This document shows positions 1 through 8,302 of a stretch of DNA of 64,000 nucleotides, one piece after another. Both the position numbers and the translations under genes were made by a program. Positions within the stretch are counted from its first letter, which is position 1. Each line of letters opens with the position of its first letter. The notes below the pieces were generated by a model. It was not told where the DNA came from. It saw only the letters and a list, made by a program, of their open reading frames with translations, and made no database searches. This DNA is from Algoriphagus sp. AGSA1. GTDB lineage: Bacteria > Bacteroidota > Bacteroidia > Cytophagales > Cyclobacteriaceae. Location: the NCBI RefSeq assembly GCF_021390545.1, contig NZ_JAJUWR010000004.1:1-64000 (forward strand). The letters run 5' to 3'.

Positions 1-1
1 A

Positions 2-94
2 TTCAATGCAAAAATCAAGGCATTCAGGGCTCAGTTCAGAGGTGTCACCAACATTGAATTCTTCCTGTTCAGACTATCAAATATCTATGCTTAA
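2..94 (+). mobile_element. C-terminal fragment of ISAon1/ISL3-like transposase
   Basis: Frame 2 reads from the left edge to a TAA at 92-94 and encodes about 30 residues containing FNAKIKAFRAQFRGV and ending FRLSNIYA. I recognise this ending as the extreme C-terminus of ISL3-type DDE transposases of the ISAon1 group common in Bacteroidota. Only the tail is inside the window, so whether the element is intact cannot be judged. The IS end must lie in the ~36 bp before the repeat array that starts at 131. Confidence 0.75.
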
Positions 95-130
95 AATAAC
101 CAGCTCCCCAGCTATTCCGGCTGATCCACC

Positions 131-998
131 AAACCTGCCAGGTTTTCCTGTTGGGAGCAAGAAATACACAGCTGTTTCAACAATACCCGAAGATGCAAAC
201 CTGGCAGGTTTTTCTGTTCCAAAAGAAAACCGTGTGTGTACCAAACCTGCCAGGTTTTCCTGTTGGGAGCAAGAAATACACAGCTGTTTTACAAAACCCA
301 AAGACGCAAACCTGGCAGGTTTTTCTGTTCCAAATGAAAACCGTGGGTGCGCTAAACCTGCCAGGTTTTCCTGTTGAGAGCAAGAAATACACAGCTGTTT
401 CAACAATACCCAAAGATGCAAACCTGGCAGGTTTTTCTGTTCCAAATGAAAACCGTGTGTGCGCTAAACCTGCCAGGTTTTCCTGTTGGGAGCAAGAAAT
501 ATACAACTATTTCAACAATACCCGAAGATGCAAACCTGGCAGGTTTTTCTGTTCCAAATGAAAACCGTGTGTGCGCTAAACCTGCCAGGTTTTCCTGTTG
601 GGAGCGGGAAATAAAGAGCTGTTTTACAGTACCCGAAGACGCAAACCTGGCAGGTTTTTCTGTTCCAAATGAAAACCGTGGGTGCGCTAAACCTGCCAGG
701 TTTTCCTGTTGGGAGCAAGAAATATACAACTATTTCAATAATACCCGAAGACGCAAACCTGGCAGGTTTTTCTGTTCCAAATGAAAACCGTGTGTGCGCT
801 AAACCTGCCAGGTTTTCCTGTTGGGAGCAAGAAATACACAGCTGTTTCAACAATACCCAAAGATGCAAACCTGGCAGGTTTTTCTGTTCCAAAAGAAAAC
901 CGTGTGTGTACCAAACCTGCCAGGTTTTCCTGTTGGGAGCAAGAAACACACAGCTGTTTCAACAATACCCGAAGATGCAAACCTGGCAGGTTTTTCTA
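131..998. repeat. Palindromic repeat array 1, eight ~111-bp units
   Basis: The 15-bp palindrome AAACCTGCCAGGTTT starts at 131, 243, 354, 466, 578, 689, 801 and 913. Its reverse complement, with a central GG instead of CC, starts at 197, 308, 420, 532, 643, 755, 867 and 979. Each unit is palindrome, ~50 bp (CCTGTTGGGAGCAAGAAATA...), opposite palindrome, ~30 bp (CTGTTCCAAATGAAAACC...). Units are 111-112 bp and almost identical, spacers included. Long reading frames run through on both strands because the unit is close to a multiple of three; I do not regard them as genes. The downstream 999-1191 holds only AT-rich low-complexity sequence. Confidence 0.95.
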
Positions 999-1191
999 TT
1001 ACGATTTACAAAGCACATTGATTGATGCAGCTTCTGAAGAAGCAGCATAACGGAAAATCTGAAATCCAAAGTCAAAATTCTGAAATCTGAGATTTAAAAA
1101 CCTAAGCCCAGACCTACTGAAGACTATTCTGATATCTTCCAGCTACTGGTTGTTAACAAGAAAAACCCTAAACCGCAAAAACACAGCCCAT

Positions 1192-2394
1192 CTAGTTGAG
1201 ATTCACATCCGAGTTTTGGAACTCGCTTTTATCCAGTTTAATTTTTGAGTTTCTGTAGGCTCTCAATCTTCGGATCTCCAACACCTTAGGCTGAAGAAGT
1301 ACTCTTTTCTTCAAATATCGAACAGTGACGGCATCAAGCCTGTAGCCCAGAACCATAGAGATCCCCACTATAATAGGCAGGACCAGATTATCTGAGAAAT
1401 CCTTCAACAAAAACACAAGAATGATAACAGCAAACTGCAATGTCCCCAGTAGTAAGGCCACCTGATTGTGTTTTAGTCCTATTCTCATCAAAAAGTGATG
1501 GACATGGGATTTGTCCGGGGTCATAGGCCCCTTTCCTTGGGAAATCCGTCGGGCAAATACCCTCCCCATATCGTAGAGGGGATACATCATCAGTGCCACT
1601 CCCGCAGCAAAGGAGGGCTCAAACTTCCAGACATGGCCGGTAGGCAGGGCTAGATTGTATTCCATAAAGGCAAGGATCAATGATCCCAGTGTGAAGCCTA
1701 GTGTCAGGGAGCCCGTATCACCCATAAATATTTTAGCCGGATGCCAATTAAAGATCAAAAACGCCATCACAGCACCCAAAAAAGTAAAGCTCAGGATAGA
1801 AAAACTATAATACCCCTGATAATAGAACCAAACGCCAAGAAGTGTAAACACCATGGAGGCAATAGTCCCTGCCAGACCATCCAGCCCGTCTATTAAATTA
1901 AATGAATTGGTAAGTGCCAGTAGTGTAAAAGCGGAGAATACGTAACTGAAATACAGGTTAAACTCCCCTATTCCCAAAAAGCCATGAAAACCCCTGATCC
2001 TGATATCGGCAACCACTACCACAAGGATCACTGCGATGAGTTGGCCGAGGATTTTTCTGGATGCGCTGAGTTCTACCATATCATCCCGAAGACCAACGAA
2101 AAACATGATAGTAATCGCTCCCAATAGGTATGGTGTCTGCACACTGGGGAACTCCCATCCCCAGATTGCTGTGGAAATGGCCACAGCTACAAAGAAACCT
2201 ATGCCGCCCATGGAGGGGATTCTATCCCGGTGGATTTTTCTTCCACCGGGAATATCTGATATCTGATAGCGCTGAAAAACGCTGATCAATACAGGGAAAA
2301 ACATGATTCCTATCACAAGGGAGGACAAAAGAGCAAAAAAGAATGTCATAAGGGTTGGCATAGTGTTATAGTGTTCAAATGCAATACGAAGCAT
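1192..2394 (-). CDS. WecA/TagO-like polyprenyl-phosphate sugar-1-phosphate transferase
   Basis: Predicted to move a HexNAc-1-phosphate from a UDP-sugar to undecaprenyl phosphate, starting a lipid-linked glycan at the inner membrane. The 400-residue protein has about ten hydrophobic segments and the MraY/WecA family motifs: GGRKIHRD near 50, the DD of LRDDMVE near 104, NSFNLIDGLDGLAG at 163-176, MGDTGS near 224 and the HVHHFL histidine motif near 297. An alternative ATG 11 codons in (2361) is equally plausible. It is divergent from the sugar transferase at 2618 and lies downstream of repeat array 1. MraY itself is unlikely given the exopolysaccharide context. The exact sugar is unknown. Confidence 0.88.
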   Translation of the reverse strand: MLRIAFEHYNTMPTLMTFFFALLSSLVIGIMFFPVLISVFQRYQISDIPGGRKIHRDRIPSMGGIGFFVAVAISTAIWGWEFPSVQTPYLLGAITIMFFVGLRDDMVELSASRKILGQLIAVILVVVVADIRIRGFHGFLGIGEFNLYFSYVFSAFTLLALTNSFNLIDGLDGLAGTIASMVFTLLGVWFYYQGYYSFSILSFTFLGAVMAFLIFNWHPAKIFMGDTGSLTLGFTLGSLILAFMEYNLALPTGHVWKFEPSFAAGVALMMYPLYDMGRVFARRISQGKGPMTPDKSHVHHFLMRIGLKHNQVALLLGTLQFAVIILVFLLKDFSDNLVLPIIVGISMVLGYRLDAVTVRYLKKRVLLQPKVLEIRRLRAYRNSKIKLDKSEFQNSDVNLN

Positions 2395-2617
2395 TAACTA
2401 ATAACGCTACAACTATAACAGTATTTATTCAATATATGGCAAGATTTATGCCCTGAATTATGAAAATATTTCTAAAAACTTTCAATCCACTGTAAAATGC
2501 GAAATTAGATATTTACAAATAAACAGCATTTCTTTTTGAAGAATCATCAAATAATCCGACCTTTACTTATCCCAAAATAGTCTAGTGCGATTTTTATTTA
2601 GACAAACCAACCACCAC

Positions 2618-3316
2618 ATGACCAACTATTTACGAAGCAAAATTGGGAATTTTGACCTTTATGTCAACCATAGGCAATTTATAGGAGATGGAAATGAATC
2701 AATTGTATCCCCAAAAATGAATTGGCTTAACCTTACTATCAAACGATGTATGGATCTTTTTTTCGCAATAGGATTTATGCTGGTAATTGGATGGTGGCTA
2801 TTTCCTATCATTGCAATTTTAATTAAGATGGATTCTCCCGGACCTGTCTTTTTTAAGCAGGTAAGGGAGGGTGTAAACAACCGCACGTTCAACTGTTACA
2901 AGTTCAGATCCATGGTGGTAAACAAAGACGCGGATCTGAAAATGGCAACTAAAGATGATCCCAGAATCACGAGAGTTGGCCGTTTTTTGAGAAAATCCAG
3001 TTTAGATGAACTTCCACAGATTTTGAATGTAATTTATGGAAATATGTCTATCGTGGGGCCTAGACCTCATATTCTTGTTCAAAACGAACAACATTCCTTG
3101 GAAATAGATGGTTATAGGAATAGACATCTAGTCAAACCGGGAATTACCGGACTAGCACAAGCTCGGGGGTACAGAGGAGAAATCCATGAATTTAACTCAA
3201 TGTATTTCCGTTATAAGCTTGACATGTATTATATCAAAACTTGGAGTCCTAAGTTAGATTTGAAAATCATATGGATGACCGCCAAGTCCATCACCGGCCA
3301 CGAAAATGCATATTGA
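2618..3316 (+). CDS. Monotopic initiating sugar transferase (phosphoglycosyl transferase), copy 1
   Basis: Predicted to load the first sugar phosphate onto undecaprenyl phosphate for polysaccharide synthesis. The 232-residue protein has a single N-terminal reentrant/membrane helix (FFAIGFMLVIGWWLFPII), then the family signatures SPGPVFF, CYKFRSM and the catalytic Asp-Glu in SSLDELPQ, followed by SIVGPRPH and GITGLAQ. A GTG start at 2585 is possible, but the ATG at 2618 matches the start of the paralogue at 4505. It lacks the N-terminal CoA-binding-like domain of WcaJ-type enzymes. The two paralogues are very similar from the membrane helix onward. Confidence 0.9.
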   Translation: MTNYLRSKIGNFDLYVNHRQFIGDGNESIVSPKMNWLNLTIKRCMDLFFAIGFMLVIGWWLFPIIAILIKMDSPGPVFFKQVREGVNNRTFNCYKFRSMVVNKDADLKMATKDDPRITRVGRFLRKSSLDELPQILNVIYGNMSIVGPRPHILVQNEQHSLEIDGYRNRHLVKPGITGLAQARGYRGEIHEFNSMYFRYKLDMYYIKTWSPKLDLKIIWMTAKSITGHENAY

Positions 3317-3491
3317 TCAGGATATAATTTCTTTTCTGTGATTATCCGCAATGATGCCAGTAACCCTATTCTCTTTGCTTTACTGGACGGAAGACCGAAG
3401 TGGCCTTGACGCTGGTGTTTTCCGAATCCTATGATGCTTTTATTGTTTTACTGGCAGAAAAGCGGATATACATATTCTTTTTAAAACCAAC

Positions 3492-3522
3492 GGGGAGGGC
3501 AAAAGCTTTCCCCTTCTTTTTT
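3492..3522 (+). terminator. Rho-independent terminator after sugar transferase copy 1
   Basis: GGGGAGGGC (3492-3500), an AAAA loop and GCTTTCCCC (3505-3513) form a nine-pair stem with two G-U pairs, followed by TTCTTTTTT. It lies ~175 bp after the stop codon. A similar hairpin follows copy 2 at 5399. Confidence 0.8.
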
Positions 3523-3597
3523 CAATTAAAAAAAATAGCTATTCCGTAGAGATAGGTTATCCCTAGGTTGCACCGGGGGTTAATGAAAACGTGCACT

Positions 3598-4352
3598 AAA
3601 CCTGCCAGGTTTTTCTGTTGGGAGCAAGAAATACACAACTGTTTCAACAAGACCCGAAGACGCAAACCTGGCAGGTTTTTCTGTTCCAAATGAAAACCGT
3701 GGGTGTACCAAACCTGCCAGGTTTTCCTGTTGGGAGCAAGAAATACACAGCTGTTTCAACAATACCCAAAGGCGCAAACCTGGCAGGTTTTTATGTTCCA
3801 AATGAAAACCGTGTATGCGCTAAACCTACCAGGTTTTCCTGTTGGGAGCAAGAAATACACAGCTGTTTCAACAATACCCGAAGACGCAAACCTGGCAGGT
3901 TTTTCTGTTCCAAATGAAAACCGTGTGTGCGCTAAACCTGCCAGGTTTTTCTGTTGGGAGCAAGAAATACACAGCTGTTTCAACAAGACCCGAAGACGCA
4001 AACCTGGCAGGTTTTTCTGTTCCAAAAGAAAACCGTGTGTGTACCAAACCTGCCAGGTTTTTCTGTTGGGAGCGGGAAATAAAGAGCTGTTTTACAGTAC
4101 CCGAAGACGCAAACCTGGCAGGTTTTTCTGTTCCAAATGAAAACCGTGTGTGCGCTAAACCTACCAGGTTTTCCTGTTGGGGCAAGAAATACACAGCTGT
4201 TTCAACAAGACCCGAAGACGCAAACCTGGCAGGTTTTTCTGTTCCAAATGAAAACCGTGTGTGCGCTAAACCTGCCAGGTTTTCCTGTTGGGAGCAAGAA
4301 ATACACAGCTGTTTCAACAAAACCCAAGGACACAAACCTGACAGGTTTTTCA
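3598..4352. repeat. Palindromic repeat array 2, seven ~111-bp units
   Basis: Same unit as array 1. Forward palindromes start at 3598, 3710, 3822, 3934, 4046, 4157 and 4268; reverse ones at 3664, 3776, 3888, 4000, 4111, 4222 and 4334. Two forward palindromes (3822, 4157) read CCTACCAGG, and the last reverse one reads CCTGACAGG, so the edge unit has begun to diverge. The array sits between the two paralogous sugar transferase genes. 3317-3491 and 4353-4504 hold no gene. Confidence 0.95.
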
Positions 4353-4504
4353 CAAAAACACACCTTTCATTTACATTTAGGTTAATTATATCTTAAGAGT
4401 AGATGTATTTTATTGCAAATTTCACAAAAAATAAAGATTTTTATTAAACCCAAGATAATCGGAACCCACTACGATATTTTTCACTTCTTGAGATTCCAAA
4501 ACTT

Positions 4505-5206
4505 ATGAGAACAAATTATTTACTCGAAAAATTCACATCCGCTGAACTGTACCTAGAATCCAGTGACCTTTTCAGTGAAAAAAATGAATCAATTGTGTCA
4601 GAGGGCTTAAACTGGATCAATTTAACCATCAAGCGTTCTATTGATCTAATTTGCTCAATCCTGTTTATGCTCGTTGTAGGCTGGTGGTTATTTCCAATCA
4701 TCGCACTGTTGATTAAGCTGGATTCACCCGGTCCTGTGTTCTTTATACAGGAAAGAGAAGGGCTTTACAATTCACGGTTTAAATGCTACAAGTTTAGATC
4801 CATGGTAGTCAACGATGAAGCCCATCTAAAGATGGCAACAAGGAATGATCCCAGGGTAACACGGGTTGGCCGCATTCTGAGAAAGACCAGTCTGGATGAA
4901 CTGCCGCAGATCCTCAATGTAATCTATGGAGATATGTCAATCGTTGGCCCTAGACCTCATATTATAGTTCAAAACGATGCCCATTCCCGGGAAATCGAAG
5001 GCTTTAAAAACCGTCATCTAGTAAAACCTGGAATTACAGGTTTAGCCCAGGCAAGGGGCTACAGAGGGGAAACCAGTGCTTCCAATTCCATTTATTTCAG
5101 GTATAAGCTTGATATGTATTATATCAAAACCTGGAACCCTCTCTTGGACATAAAAATCATTTGGATGACTGCAAAATCACTCCTGAGCCACGAAAATGCA
5201 TTTTAA
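4505..5206 (+). CDS. Monotopic initiating sugar transferase (phosphoglycosyl transferase), copy 2
   Basis: Second copy of the 2618 gene, with 233 residues and the same architecture: membrane helix ILFMLVVGWWLFPIIALL, SPGPVFF, CYKFRSM, the catalytic SLDELPQ, SIVGPRPH and GITGLAQARGYRGE. The N-terminal 30 residues differ most. The 3' flank also resembles that of copy 1 (a CATGCCAGTA-type stretch, then a pyrimidine-rich tract and a GGGGA hairpin), so the duplication probably included the 3' region. Two such enzymes could accept different first sugars, or one could be a spare. Confidence 0.9.
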   Translation: MRTNYLLEKFTSAELYLESSDLFSEKNESIVSEGLNWINLTIKRSIDLICSILFMLVVGWWLFPIIALLIKLDSPGPVFFIQEREGLYNSRFKCYKFRSMVVNDEAHLKMATRNDPRVTRVGRILRKTSLDELPQILNVIYGDMSIVGPRPHIIVQNDAHSREIEGFKNRHLVKPGITGLAQARGYRGETSASNSIYFRYKLDMYYIKTWNPLLDIKIIWMTAKSLLSHENAF

Positions 5207-5398
5207 AATCATAGCATCATCTGGAGCCATGCCAGTAGCAATATTTCTTTGTTTCTGGTTAGATGACCAATGATGCCTTCCCTGTAGATAGGGGTGAACT
5301 CTAAGCTGCCTGCGTGATAAAACCCGCCAAAGCCATTGACACTGTAGTCTTTTTACCGGTAAAATTCTGACATATATTTAAACCTAAAATAACCAATA

Positions 5399-5428
5399 AG
5401 GGGAAGCACCTGCTTCCCCTTGTTTTTA
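5399..5428 (+). terminator. Rho-independent terminator after sugar transferase copy 2
   Basis: AGGGGAAGCA (5399-5408), a CC loop and TGCTTCCCCT (5411-5420) form a perfect ten-pair stem followed by TGTTTTT. It ends the plus-strand gene and faces the minus-strand cupin gene that ends at 5486. Confidence 0.85.
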
Positions 5429-5485
5429 TGATTAAAGTACGCTGAGCCCATTACGGGGCTTTGTTTATTAAATCAGCCCATTTTA

Positions 5486-6007
5486 TCAGTGTCTGGAATA
5501 ATCATCCTCTACCCGTACAATGTCCTCTTCATTGGAAGGGTTTTCCGGATCTGCGTGTATCCATATTTCAGCTACAATCCCCCAATTATCAAGGCCTACC
5601 AAGCGATGACGTTCGCCCTGCTGTAAGGAAACAGACCGACCTATCTCCATTTCCAGTACTTCGCCCTGCTCATCATTTTCACTTCGTACAATTCCAGCTT
5701 CCCCTTCTATCAGTTTCCAAAGTTCAGCTCTTCGAAAATGATATTGCCAGGAAAGCCGTGATCCAGGCGCTACCAATAAGAACTTGGGGCTCAATTTCTG
5801 GTTCAATTGACTTTCTGAAAGCTCAATCTCCCCGAAAAAACTATGTCTGAAATCCAAAATCTGGTTTTCATCAATGACAAAAAAACCACCCCAGGGCCTA
5901 TTTTCATCAACTTTGGAAACACGAAACCCTCTTTCGTACAAAAAGTCCCTGACTTTCTGAAATATTTCCTTTTTGCTTAATTCAGATCCAGTATCTATCA
6001 ATTGCAT
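5486..6007 (-). CDS. Cupin protein, mannose-6-phosphate isomerase type II-like
   Basis: A small 173-residue protein with one cupin barrel: RPWGGFFVI near the N-terminus, APGSRLSWQYHFRRAELW as the first metal-binding-like motif, then QQGERHRLVG as the second. This layout resembles the C-terminal isomerase domain of bifunctional ManC enzymes and stand-alone sugar-phosphate cupins, which would fit because the ManC at 27116 lacks that domain. The first ATG is at 6007; an upstream TTG at 6031 is less likely. The function (mannose/fructose-6-phosphate isomerisation or regulation) is inferred from fold and context only. Confidence 0.65.
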   Translation of the reverse strand: MQLIDTGSELSKKEIFQKVRDFLYERGFRVSKVDENRPWGGFFVIDENQILDFRHSFFGEIELSESQLNQKLSPKFLLVAPGSRLSWQYHFRRAELWKLIEGEAGIVRSENDEQGEVLEMEIGRSVSLQQGERHRLVGLDNWGIVAEIWIHADPENPSNEEDIVRVEDDYSRH

Positions 6008-6171
6008 GGTTGTTAAGATTGTTTGGGTCAAGATACTTTTTTTTACAGAAAACTACATAATTCAGTATATATAAGTCCTTATTATGTAAATAATAAGCAG
6101 TTTGAAGACTGCATTATGAGGGGGCCAAGTCAGGAGAACCAGGTAAGTATAAGATACCTGCCAACTACCCA

Positions 6172-6200
6172 CAAAAAAAGGGAAGCATTTGCCTCCCTTT
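6172..6200 (-). terminator. Rho-independent terminator after wcaI
   Basis: On the minus strand GGGAGGC, an AAAT loop and GCTTCCC (one G-U pair) are followed by TTTTTTT. It lies ~40 bp beyond the wcaI stop codon, so wcaI and the cupin gene are separate transcripts or only weakly coupled. Confidence 0.8.
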
Positions 6201-6238
6201 AAAGGGTTTTGCTAATTGATTGTTAAGGTTACTGTCAG

Positions 6239-7489
6239 CTACATGACCAACTTGCGCTGGCTCAAGCCTGTCAAAAGCTTCTCTTCAAAACTTCCCAGCA
6301 CTGCATCCTTGGCAAGAAAACGCAATGCGTATTCCCTTGCATTCGCTTTGATCTGTTCCGAATCCGTGCTATGCAGGCACTCGACAATCCCTTCATATAA
6401 TGCCTCTACAGATCCTGGTTCAATGAGCACTCCCATATGATGTTCATGGACTACATCATAGAGGCTGGTACCTTCCACGGCCGTAATTAAAGCCAGTCCC
6501 CCGGCCGACAAAATACCCGTCAACTTGGAAGGCATGACCAAATCTGAGGCCTCTTTCTTTTGCAAGACCAAATGAACATCCGCGACAGCTAATAACCTGG
6601 AAAGATCCTCATAGGGCTGTAGCGGAAAAAACCGTACATTATCCAATCCCATCTTCACAGCGGCTTCTTCCAGTCGTTTCTTTGCCCCTCCATTTCCCAC
6701 GATCACAAATTGAATGTCGGGCTGCTGTCTAAACTTTAACGCAACATCCAGTATTTGTTCCAGTCCCTGCTTTTCCCCCATGTTCCCAGAATACAGGATC
6801 ACCTTATCCGTCAGGTCCAAGCCAAACCGTGATCTTAGGGATTCCTCCTTGGACAGCGGCGTGATGAAATTTATATCCACCCAGTTTGGAAACAACCATT
6901 GTTTTTCTTTGGCTATACCCTTCGAAGCTATCTTCCTTTCCATACCCAAGCTGATGGTACTGACCACGTCACTTTGGTCGAAATAGAATTTCTCAAAGGT
7001 AAACATCAAATTAATCAGCGCATTGCTCTTGAGTAGTTCCAGATCGTTTACCACATCCACCTGAAGATCCTGCACATGGCTGATCATCTTGCTCCCACGG
7101 AACCATTTTACCAAAAGAGGGTAGATAGTCAGGTGAAAAGGGGGATTCAAACAAATGACGTAATCAAATTTCTTTTTAAACAACAACTTTAACCAAACCG
7201 GAAAAATAGTCCCAAAGAATGAAATCTCATGCAGGACTTTTCTCAGCGCACTGGGATCTTGGGGAATGTACAGGGGACAGCGCTCCACGGTGACCCCGTC
7301 GATTATTTCCGTTTTCCAAGAATATCTGGGATAACCGTCAGCCAACTCCCATTGGGGATAGTAGGGATGTGCGGTGACCATGGTGACCTGATGGCCTTGA
7401 CCTGCCAGGTAAGAACACATCTCACCGGTGTATTTCCCTATACCTGTAAGATCGGGAGCGTAATTAATTCCAAAGACTAGTATGCGCAT
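6239..7489 (-). CDS. wcaI: WcaI-like glycosyltransferase (GT4)
   Basis: Cytoplasmic GT-B glycosyltransferase of 416 residues that resembles colanic acid WcaI. The N-terminus MRILVFGINYAPDLTGIGKY contains the glycine-rich acceptor loop and is followed by VTAHPYYPQW and HVQDLQVDVV, both typical of WcaI. The C-terminal half carries the donor-site region (VILYSGNMGEKQG, then KKEASDLVMPSKLTGILSAGG). It presumably adds a fucosyl or related residue to the lipid-linked repeat unit; the sugar is inferred from the family. Its ATG is followed upstream by ~800 bp of repeats that separate it from wzi. Confidence 0.85.
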   Translation of the reverse strand: MRILVFGINYAPDLTGIGKYTGEMCSYLAGQGHQVTMVTAHPYYPQWELADGYPRYSWKTEIIDGVTVERCPLYIPQDPSALRKVLHEISFFGTIFPVWLKLLFKKKFDYVICLNPPFHLTIYPLLVKWFRGSKMISHVQDLQVDVVNDLELLKSNALINLMFTFEKFYFDQSDVVSTISLGMERKIASKGIAKEKQWLFPNWVDINFITPLSKEESLRSRFGLDLTDKVILYSGNMGEKQGLEQILDVALKFRQQPDIQFVIVGNGGAKKRLEEAAVKMGLDNVRFFPLQPYEDLSRLLAVADVHLVLQKKEASDLVMPSKLTGILSAGGLALITAVEGTSLYDVVHEHHMGVLIEPGSVEALYEGIVECLHSTDSEQIKANAREYALRFLAKDAVLGSFEEKLLTGLSQRKLVM

Positions 7490-7500
7490 TGGGAGGATTT

Positions 7501-7540
7501 AGCCACAGAGTTCACTGAGATAGCACAGAGATACACTGAG
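7501..7540. repeat. CTCTGTG-type flanking repeat, left copy
   Basis: The stretch reads CACAGAGTTCACTGAGATAG and continues with CACAGAG and CACTGAGG words. A related sequence lies in inverted orientation at 8248-8290, so the two bracket the heptamer array. Similar words flank the GxxExxY gene at 25147. Confidence 0.7.
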
Positions 7541-7544
7541 GAGG

Positions 7545-8245
7545 GGTTAAAATGTTAAGGGTTAAGGGTTAAGGGTTAAAGGTTAAAGGTTAAAGGTTAA
7601 GGGTTAAGGGCTTGTACTGAGTGACGGTTTAACATTTAACGGATTAACTTTTAACAGTATGTGGATAAAAAGTTAAAGGTTAAGGGTTAAAGGTTAAGGG
7701 TTTCTACTGAGCAGTGGATTAACGTTTAACACATTAACTTTTAACAGTACATGGGTTAAGGGCTTGTACTGAGCGACGGTTTAACATTTAACGGATTAAC
7801 TTTTAACAGTAGATGGATTGATGGTTAAGGGTTAAAGGTTAAGGGTTTATACTAAGCGACGGTTTAACATTTAACGGATTAACTTTTAACAGTAGGTGGA
7901 TTGATGGTTAAAGGTTAAAGGTTAAGGGTTTATACTGAGTGACGGTTTAACATTTAACGGATTAACTTTTAACAGTAGGTGGATAAAGGTTAAAGGTTAA
8001 AGGTTAAGGGTTTATACTGAGCAGTGTATTAACGTTTAACACATTAACTTTTAACAGTACATGGGTTAAGGGTTAAAGGTTAAGGGCTTGTACTGAGCGA
8101 CGGTTTAACATTTAACGGATTAACTTTTAACAGTAGGTGGATAAAGGTTAAAGGTTAAAGGTTAAAGGTTAAAGGTTAAAGGTTAAGGGTTAAGGGTTAA
8201 TGGTTAATGGTTTATACTGAGCGACGGTTTAACATATAACATACT
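7545..8245. repeat. GTTAAGG heptamer array with higher-order units
   Basis: Runs of GGTTAAA/GGTTAAG heptamers alternate with a block that reads TACTGAGYGACGGTTTAACA then TTTAACGGATTAACTTTTAA and CAGTA. I count eight blocks, near 7608, 7699, 7759, 7841, 7927, 8007, 8086 and 8209. Some are a variant with TACTGAGCAGTG and GTTTAACACATTAAC. The heptamers and the TTAAC words of the block are inverse to each other, so transcripts could fold into long hairpins. No gene is visible in this 813-bp gap. Confidence 0.9.
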
Positions 8246-8247
8246 CT

Positions 8248-8300
8248 TGAGTTCTCCGTGCCCCTCTGTGTAACTCTGTGAGCCAAACTCCGTGTTCCCA
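8248..8300. repeat. CTCTGTG-type flanking repeat, right copy
   Basis: The sequence GTTCTCCGTGCCCCTCTGTG followed by TAACTCTGTG is the reverse-complement counterpart of the stretch at 7501-7540. It runs to the wzi stop codon. Confidence 0.65.
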
Positions 8301-8302
8301 AC

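Noticed and set aside
131-998. CRISPR array
   Set aside because: Palindromes recur regularly, but the sequences between them are themselves conserved, repeats alternate in orientation at 66 and 46 bp, and no cas gene is present.
1010-1050. Possible C-terminal gene end reading YDLQSTLIDAASEEAA before a TAA
   Set aside because: The preceding sequence in frame is repeat array, and the 16 residues alone match nothing I recognise.
131-4352. Long overlapping reading frames of 80-184 codons on both strands in the ~111-bp repeat arrays
   Set aside because: They arise because the repeat unit is near a multiple of three without stops. Frames shift where units are 112 bp, starts are arbitrary and no domain is present.
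7545-8245. Telomere-like or plasmid-iteron array
   Set aside because: The heptamers resemble telomere repeats only superficially; the array is internal, has higher-order blocks, and no replication protein gene or resolvase lies near it.
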